A stretch of DNA of 64,000 bases from Streptomyces sp. NBC_00190 (GTDB lineage: Bacteria; Actinomycetota; Actinomycetes; Streptomycetales; Streptomycetaceae), in NCBI RefSeq assembly GCF_036203305.1, contig NZ_CP108131.1, positions 3,534,001 to 3,598,000 on the forward strand, read 5' to 3'. Each line of letters starts with the position of its first letter. Position 1 is the stretch's first letter. Position numbers and translations under genes: made by a program. The notes below the pieces were generated by a model that worked only from the letters and a program-made list of their open reading frames with translations, made no database searches and was not told the origin of the DNA. Of the stretch, positions 59,116 to 64,000 are shown piece after piece.

Positions 59116-60204
59116 ATGCCCACGGCCGATGAGCTCCTCAGCGCGGAAACCGTCAGCACCCTGGCCCGGCTGCTCGCCCGGGCGGGCGGCCGCCGGTCCT
59201 CGCCCGCCCTGCGCGCCCGGGCCGGCGCGCTCGACGGACTGACGTACAGCGGCCGCGTCGGCGCCGTCCGCGACGCCGTGCTCGCCGACCTCCCCGAGGA
59301 CTGGCCCGGCTTCGAGGCCGTCGTGCGCACCGCCCTCGCCGACCCCGGCTTCACGGGCTGGATGACCTTCCCCGTCAACGAGGCCGTCGCCGTCCGCGGG
59401 CTGGAGGTGTTCGTGCCCGGGCTGGCACTGCTGCACGACCTCACCTCCCGGCTGACCGCCGAATCCGCCGTACGGCCCTTCCTGCGCGCCGACCCTGCGC
59501 GCGCCCTGACCGTCGTACGGACGTGGACGGACGACCCTGACCCCCACGTGCGGCGCCTCGCCAGCGAGGGCACCCGGCCCCGGCTGCCCTGGGCCCCGCA
59601 GCTGCCCGCGTTCGTCGCCGACCCGCGCCCGGCCCTTCCGGTGCTGGACGCCCTCTACCGCGACGAGTCCGAGTACGTCCGCCGCTCCGTCTCCAACCAC
59701 CTCAACGACATCAGCCGCGACCACCCCGCCCTCGCCGTCGAGACCGCGGCCCGCTGGCTGGCCCGGCCCACGGGCACGACGGACCGCGTCGTACGGCACG
59801 GCCTGCGCACCCTGATCAAGGCCGGGCGGCCCGAGGCGCTGACCCTGCTCGGGCACTCCCCGGACGTGCCGGTCGCCGTCCACGGGCCGCAGGTCACCAC
59901 CCCGCGGGTCACCGTCGGCGAGTACCTCGTCTTCGACTACGCGGTCACCAACACCGGCACGCTCCCGGCCGAACTCGTCGTCGACTACGTCGTGCACCAC
60001 ACGAAGGCGAACGGCGCCCGCACGCCCAAGGTCTTCAAACTCCTCACCCGCGCCGTGGCCCCCGGCGAAACCCTCAGCGGCACCAAGCGGCACTCCTTCA
60101 AGCCGATCACCACCCGCCGCTACCACTCCGGCGAGCACCTGGTGCAGCTCCAGGTCAACGGCCGGGTCCGCGGCGAGGCGGGATTTTCGTTGGACGCGTC
60201 CTGA
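59116..60204 (+). CDS. AlkC-like DNA alkylation repair protein
   Basis: The 362-aa protein has a HEAT-like repeat domain of the AlkC/AlkD DNA glycosylase superfamily (about residues 10-255, with RRLASEGTRPRLPWAPQLPAF and DESEYVRRSVSNHLNDISRDHP, the latter near the DNA-binding concave face) and a C-terminal Ig-like domain (about 265-362). AlkC enzymes remove methylated bases such as 3-methyladenine and 3-methylcytosine without flipping the base, and the added Ig-like domain is typical of AlkC. It starts directly after a terminator. Confidence 0.85.
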   Translation: MPTADELLSAETVSTLARLLARAGGRRSSPALRARAGALDGLTYSGRVGAVRDAVLADLPEDWPGFEAVVRTALADPGFTGWMTFPVNEAVAVRGLEVFVPGLALLHDLTSRLTAESAVRPFLRADPARALTVVRTWTDDPDPHVRRLASEGTRPRLPWAPQLPAFVADPRPALPVLDALYRDESEYVRRSVSNHLNDISRDHPALAVETAARWLARPTGTTDRVVRHGLRTLIKAGRPEALTLLGHSPDVPVAVHGPQVTTPRVTVGEYLVFDYAVTNTGTLPAELVVDYVVHHTKANGARTPKVFKLLTRAVAPGETLSGTKRHSFKPITTRRYHSGEHLVQLQVNGRVRGEAGFSLDAS

Positions 60205-60258
60205 CCCGGCCTGGCAGGCTCGCCGCATGACCCATGGAATCGAGTCCCACCCCGCCCG

Positions 60259-62100
60259 ATGACCGTCCGCGACGAGCGCGAGCCGCTCGACCCCCGGACG
60301 ACCTCCCTGTACGACTACGCCCTCTTCCGGATCGGCATCGAGCCGGAGGGGCGGGTTCCGCGCCGCGGCCATCCCCTGCCCGAGGGGCCCCCGCCGGCAC
60401 CCGACCGCCCTCACCCGACCTGGGAACGGGCACGGGCCGAAGTGAGCGCCGCCCTCGCCCCCCTGCTGGCCGACCCCGACCCCGTACGGGCCGCCGAGGC
60501 CGTCCACCGGCGGGCCGGCGAGCTGGGGATGCCCCTGCGCACCGTCCGCGCGCACACCGCGCGCCTCGACCTGCCCGACGAGGACGCCGCCCGGGCCACC
60601 GCCCGCCATCTGACCCGTACCGGTAGCACCGCAGCGGCCGTCGGCATCGGGATCGCCCTGCTGATCCGCCTCGGCGAACCGGAGGACGTGCCCGTCCTTA
60701 AGGCCCTCGGCACGCTCTGCGGCCTCTCGTCCGTGGCGACCGCCGCACTCGACCCGCTCGACCGGCAGGCGGCCGCCCTCCTGGTGATCCGCGGCCGGGA
60801 CCGGTCCGAGCTGCTGACCCCGCTCGTCGACGCGATCGCCACCGGCGACGCGGAAGCCGTCCGGGCGGCGCTCGTCGCGGTGCCCGACGATCCACGGGCC
60901 TTGCTCTGCGCCCGGCGCATCGCCGAGGCCGCCGACCTCGACGGGTTGCTGCGCGCCCACCCGGGGGACCCCGCACTGCTGGCCCTGGCGGCCCGCCTGG
61001 TGCACCGGATGTCCCGCGATCTGGGGCGCCGGGCCGAGATCCTCGACTACCTGCCCGCCACGAACGTGTACGCGTACGTCCTCGGGCAGGCCGACCGGCT
61101 GCCCCCGGGCCCGGAGCTCCACGAGCTGCTCCTCTCCATCGCCCTCGACCTGCACAGCGGGCCCGCCGCACTGCTGGACTGGCGGCCCCACCGGCGGGAG
61201 GCCTTGCTCGGCGGCCTGGAGCGGCTGTTGGCCGGGCCCGCGTGGGCCCTCCGGTCCGGCGCGCCGCCCGGGGGCGAGGACCCCGCGCGGGCAGCGGAGC
61301 GGCGCCGCGCGGACTGGATCCGGCGTACCGGGCGCAAACCGTTCGCCGGTACGCCGGCGACGGGCCCGCACCCGCGCTGGGAGGTGGCCGTGGTCCACGA
61401 CGCCGCGGACTCGAACTCCGTCGAGACCCGGATCCTGGTGGACGGGCTCCCGCTCGTCCCCGCACTGTTCGGGAAGGGGCCGGGCCTGTCACCCGAGTAC
61501 CTGGTCGACGGCGGCGGACTCCGCGCCGGACCGGAGCCCCGGGAGGTGCAGCTCGCCGAGGCGCAGTGCACCGAAGGCTGCTGCGGCGCGCTGTACGTGA
61601 CGATCCGCCGGGACGGCGACGCGGTGGTGTGGGACGGCTGGCGCGGGGCGGTCGGCCCGCAGCCGCCCCCGTACCGCTTCGACGCGGCCGCCTACGACGC
61701 CGAGCTCGAACGCGCCGAGCGGGACCACTCCTGGTGCTGGCCGGCCCGCCGCACGGCGCGGCTCATCTCGGCGGGCCTGCGGGAGCGGCCCGACCTGCTG
61801 GGACGGTGGGACCTCGCACCCGTGTGGATCCACACGGACCACCGCGAGCCGCACATCACGGTGCTGCGGTTCGTGTTCTCCGCCCCGGACGGCGCCGAGG
61901 ACCCGCACGGGAACCCGCTGCGGCTGTATTTCGACTGGCACCTGCCCGACGACGGCAGCCCGCCGGAGGACCGGGCGGCCTCCGCTCTGGAACGCATCGC
62001 GGAATCCGACCCGAAGGGCTTCGCCCGGCTCCAGCGGGGCAGCAGCGGGCTCGCCGCCGCCCTCGGGTACGCCTGGGGCGGATCCGGCCAGGAGGCGTAG
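60259..62100 (+). CDS. Large soluble protein with HEAT-like N-terminal half, unknown function
   Basis: The 613-aa protein has an alpha-helical region to about residue 340 made of helix pairs (PTWERARAEVSAALAPLLADPD..., LLTPLVDAIATGDAEAVRAALVAVPD) like HEAT repeats, and a beta-rich C-terminal half with EAQCTEGCCGALYVTIRRDGD, a cysteine-rich turn, and a YFDWHLPDD end. No catalytic motif is recognised. The ATG lies 55 bp after the AlkC gene, so the two may be co-transcribed, but I cannot assign a role. Confidence 0.6.
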   Translation: MTVRDEREPLDPRTTSLYDYALFRIGIEPEGRVPRRGHPLPEGPPPAPDRPHPTWERARAEVSAALAPLLADPDPVRAAEAVHRRAGELGMPLRTVRAHTARLDLPDEDAARATARHLTRTGSTAAAVGIGIALLIRLGEPEDVPVLKALGTLCGLSSVATAALDPLDRQAAALLVIRGRDRSELLTPLVDAIATGDAEAVRAALVAVPDDPRALLCARRIAEAADLDGLLRAHPGDPALLALAARLVHRMSRDLGRRAEILDYLPATNVYAYVLGQADRLPPGPELHELLLSIALDLHSGPAALLDWRPHRREALLGGLERLLAGPAWALRSGAPPGGEDPARAAERRRADWIRRTGRKPFAGTPATGPHPRWEVAVVHDAADSNSVETRILVDGLPLVPALFGKGPGLSPEYLVDGGGLRAGPEPREVQLAEAQCTEGCCGALYVTIRRDGDAVVWDGWRGAVGPQPPPYRFDAAAYDAELERAERDHSWCWPARRTARLISAGLRERPDLLGRWDLAPVWIHTDHREPHITVLRFVFSAPDGAEDPHGNPLRLYFDWHLPDDGSPPEDRAASALERIAESDPKGFARLQRGSSGLAAALGYAWGGSGQEA

Positions 62101-62104
62101 GAAC

Positions 62105-62143
62105 GGGCGGCCGGCCGGGGGACACTCCCCCGGCCGGCCGCCC
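62105..62143. terminator. Bidirectional terminator, 17-bp perfect stem
   Basis: GGGCGGCCGGCCGGGGG and its complement flank ACACT between the convergent genes ending at 62100 and 62158. Confidence 0.88.
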
Positions 62144-62157
62144 GCCGCCGCCCTGTC

Positions 62158-63624
62158 TCAGCCCGTCCAGACGATCGACTGCATCTCGCTGTACGCGTGC
62201 AAGGCGTACGAGCCCACGTCCCGGCCCACGCCCGACCTCTTGAAGCCGCCGAACGGCGCCTCCATGTTCCGGCCGATGGTGTTCACGCCCACCCCGCCCG
62301 CCCGCAGCCGCCGCGCCACGCGGAACGCGCGTGCGGAGTCCCCGGACCACACGTAGCTGAGCAGGCCGAAGTCGCTGTCGTTGGCCAGCTCGACGGCCTG
62401 GTCCTCGCCCCCGTCGAAGGGCACGACCACGACGACCGGGCCGAAGATCTCCTCCCGGACCACGCGCATGTCGTTCGTGCAGTCCACCAGCAGGGTCGGC
62501 GCCACGTAGAAACCGCGGCCGTCCCCGACGACCGGGCGCTCGCCGCCGTACGCGATCCGCGCCCCCTCCTTGCGGCCCAGCTCGACGTACGACTCCACGC
62601 GGTCCCGGTGCGCCGCCGAGATCACCGGGCCCACCACCGTGCCCTGCACCTTCGGGTCGCCGACCTTCATGAAGGCCAGGTAGCCGGTCAGCTTCTCGAC
62701 CAGCTGCCCGTAGACCGAGCGGTGCACGATCACCCGCGTCGGAGCCGTGCAGATCTGCCCGGAGTAGAAGGAGAAGGTCGTCCCGATCCCCATCACCGCC
62801 GCGTCCAGGTCGGCGTCCTCCAGGACGACGGCCGCGCCCTTGCCGCCCAGCTCCATCAGCTGCCGCTTCATCGTCCGGCCGCAGACCTCCGCGATGCGCT
62901 GGCCGACACCCGTGGAACCGGTGAAGGACACCATGTCCACGTACGGGGAGTCCACGGCGGCCTCGCCGACCTCCACCGCCTGCCCGCCGACCACGTTCAC
63001 CACGCCCGCCGGAACCCCGGCCTCCGCGAGTGCCTCGGCCATCTTGAACACCGACAGCGGGTCCTGCGGGGCCGGTTTGACCACCACCGTGTTGCCCATG
63101 GCCAGGGCCGGGGCGACCTTGCCCGCCGGGTTGGCCCACGGGTTGTTGTACGAGGTGATGCAGGTGACCACGCCGACCGGCTGGCGCACCTCCAGGGCTC
63201 CGAGGACACTCGCCTTCCCCATCGGGCCGGCCTCGGTGACCTGCGGCGGAAGGCCCCTCTCCACCGGTTCCAGGGCGCCCTTCGCGTACCGCCTGAAGCG
63301 CGAGACCCCGACGCCGACCTGCATCCCGCGCGCGATGCCCGTCGGCGCGCCCGTCTCCGCCCGGGCCAGGGCCGCCCACGGCTCGAACTCCCGCTGGATG
63401 ATGTCCGCGGCCCGGTCGAGGATCGCCGCCCGCTCCTCCGGCCTCGTACGGGACCACGCGCCGAATGCCTCGGCCGCGGCCCGCGCCGCCTCCTCGACCT
63501 GGGCCCGCGAGGCCTCGGGCGCGAGCCCGGCCACCGACTCGTCCGCCGGGTCGACCACCTCGTAGTGGCCGCCGTCGGGTTCCACCCACTCGCCGCCGAT
63601 GAAGAGCCTCTGCGCTTCGGTCAC
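62158..63624 (-). CDS. Aldehyde dehydrogenase (NAD(P)-dependent)
   Basis: The 488-aa protein has the full ALDH fold: Rossmann GVVTCITSYNNPWANPAGKVA, the NAD-binding VSFTGSTGVGQRIAE, the general base Glu in MELGGKGAAVV, and the active-site cysteine in YSGQICTAPTR. It should oxidise an aldehyde to its acid. The GTG start overlaps the stop of the upstream amidohydrolase gene by 4 bp, so the two are coupled. An unrelated ALDH fragment occurs at 13.2 kb. Confidence 0.92.
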   Translation of the reverse strand: MTEAQRLFIGGEWVEPDGGHYEVVDPADESVAGLAPEASRAQVEEAARAAAEAFGAWSRTRPEERAAILDRAADIIQREFEPWAALARAETGAPTGIARGMQVGVGVSRFRRYAKGALEPVERGLPPQVTEAGPMGKASVLGALEVRQPVGVVTCITSYNNPWANPAGKVAPALAMGNTVVVKPAPQDPLSVFKMAEALAEAGVPAGVVNVVGGQAVEVGEAAVDSPYVDMVSFTGSTGVGQRIAEVCGRTMKRQLMELGGKGAAVVLEDADLDAAVMGIGTTFSFYSGQICTAPTRVIVHRSVYGQLVEKLTGYLAFMKVGDPKVQGTVVGPVISAAHRDRVESYVELGRKEGARIAYGGERPVVGDGRGFYVAPTLLVDCTNDMRVVREEIFGPVVVVVPFDGGEDQAVELANDSDFGLLSYVWSGDSARAFRVARRLRAGGVGVNTIGRNMEAPFGGFKRSGVGRDVGSYALHAYSEMQSIVWTG

Positions 63625-64000
63625 CGCGTGCTCACCGTCCTCGTGTCCCGGCCCGACCGGAGCACGACGCCCGGAATCGCGCCCGTCACCTCGTCGTCGC
63701 GGATGGTCTCCACGCCGTTGACCCGTACCGAGACGATCCCGATGGCCCGCGCGTCCAGCCGCGGGCTGTCCCCGGGCAGGTCGTGGACCAGCGTCGCCGG
63801 TCCGGCCTCGATGCGCGCCGGATCGAAGAGCACCAGGTCCGCGTGGTAGCCCTCGGTGATGCGGCCTCGCTCGCGCAGCCCGAACAGCCGGGCCGGATCG
63901 TCGGTGAGCATCCGTACCGCCTGCTCCAGCGGCACCAGCTTGCGGCCGCGCAGGCAGTCGCCGAGGAAGCGGGTCGTGTACGGGGCCCCGCACATGCGGT
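63621..64000 (-). CDS. Amidohydrolase, C-terminal part, truncated at the window edge
   Basis: Only the last 126 or so residues are present. The segment ARLFGLRERGRITEGYHADLVLFDP is the C-terminal hallmark of the amidohydrolase superfamily, especially D-aminoacylase and dihydroorotase-like enzymes. Catalytic metal ligands lie outside the window. The gene is coupled to the aldehyde dehydrogenase by a 4-bp overlap (GTGA), suggesting a two-step catabolic operon in which the hydrolysis product feeds the dehydrogenase; this is an inference. Confidence 0.8.
   Translation of the reverse strand, partial: RMCGAPYTTRFLGDCLRGRKLVPLEQAVRMLTDDPARLFGLRERGRITEGYHADLVLFDPARIEAGPATLVHDLPGDSPRLDARAIGIVSVRVNGVETIRDDEVTGAIPGVVLRSGRDTRTVSTR

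Overview
The window reads as the chromosome of a Streptomyces or a close actinobacterial relative. Coding regions have very high G+C with strong third-position G/C bias, GTG starts and 4-bp ATGA/GTGA overlaps are common, and terminators are perfect GC-rich hairpins without U-tracts. Typical actinobacterial families are present: an Scr1-type regulator with a DUF397 partner, a GPP34 protein, FO synthase for coenzyme F420, an F420-type LLM oxidoreductase and DUF4239. I see no insertion sequence, integrase, CRISPR array, rRNA or origin.

Layout. 1-5.8 kb: GNAT acetyltransferase, DODA-like dioxygenase, a TetR/MFS efflux pair with two operator-like palindromes, a secreted M6-like metalloprotease and a MerR-HTH/Mop-domain protein. 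5.9-10.6 kb: a sigma-factor-led operon ending in a 777-aa NodB deacetylase/GT2 glycosyltransferase fusion, probably making a deacetylated surface polysaccharide. 10.7-14.3 kb: an SRPBCC protein, an alpha/beta hydrolase preceded by a coupled leader ORF, and a TetR regulator. A 20-base sequence occurs in the same gene-relative orientation upstream of the TetR and SRPBCC genes. Between hydrolase and TetR lie decayed fragments of a PucR-type regulator and an aldehyde dehydrogenase.

14.5-26.5 kb is the most interesting region: a compact, fully leftward thiopeptide biosynthetic operon. A 50-aa precursor peptide (26360-26512) ends in the core SCCRASCSCCSSSS. It is followed by a LanB-type glutamylation protein, two separate SpaB_C-domain proteins (expected eliminase and pyridine synthase), an Ocin-ThiF-like protein, a YcaO cyclodehydratase, a two-lobed SagB-like dehydrogenase, an ABC ATPase and a polytopic DUF6297-like membrane protein. 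Genes from the LanB-type protein onward overlap or nearly touch, apart from a 66-bp gap; a hairpin separates them from the precursor gene. The set matches the minimal enzymes for azole formation, dehydration and [4+2] macrocyclisation. By position the core aligns with 29-membered thiopeptides such as thiomuracin, but has an arginine and an all-serine tail.

27.2-34.1 kb: tRNA-Arg(CCT), an apparently orphan histidine kinase, a polytopic membrane protein, and an S11 D,D-carboxypeptidase with a cytoplasmic repeat extension of about 570 residues. 34.3-46.4 kb: GPP34 protein, Scr1/DUF397 pair, aminotransferase, Het-C-like secreted protein, second MFS pump, SDR, fbiC and a secreted tyrosine phosphatase. 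46.7-64 kb: ADP-ribosylglycohydrolase, LLM oxidoreductase, a 1327-aa repeat-bearing secreted protein, small secreted proteins, an APC permease, a lipoprotein, an AlkC-like DNA glycosylase, and at the right edge an aldehyde dehydrogenase coupled to a truncated amidohydrolase.
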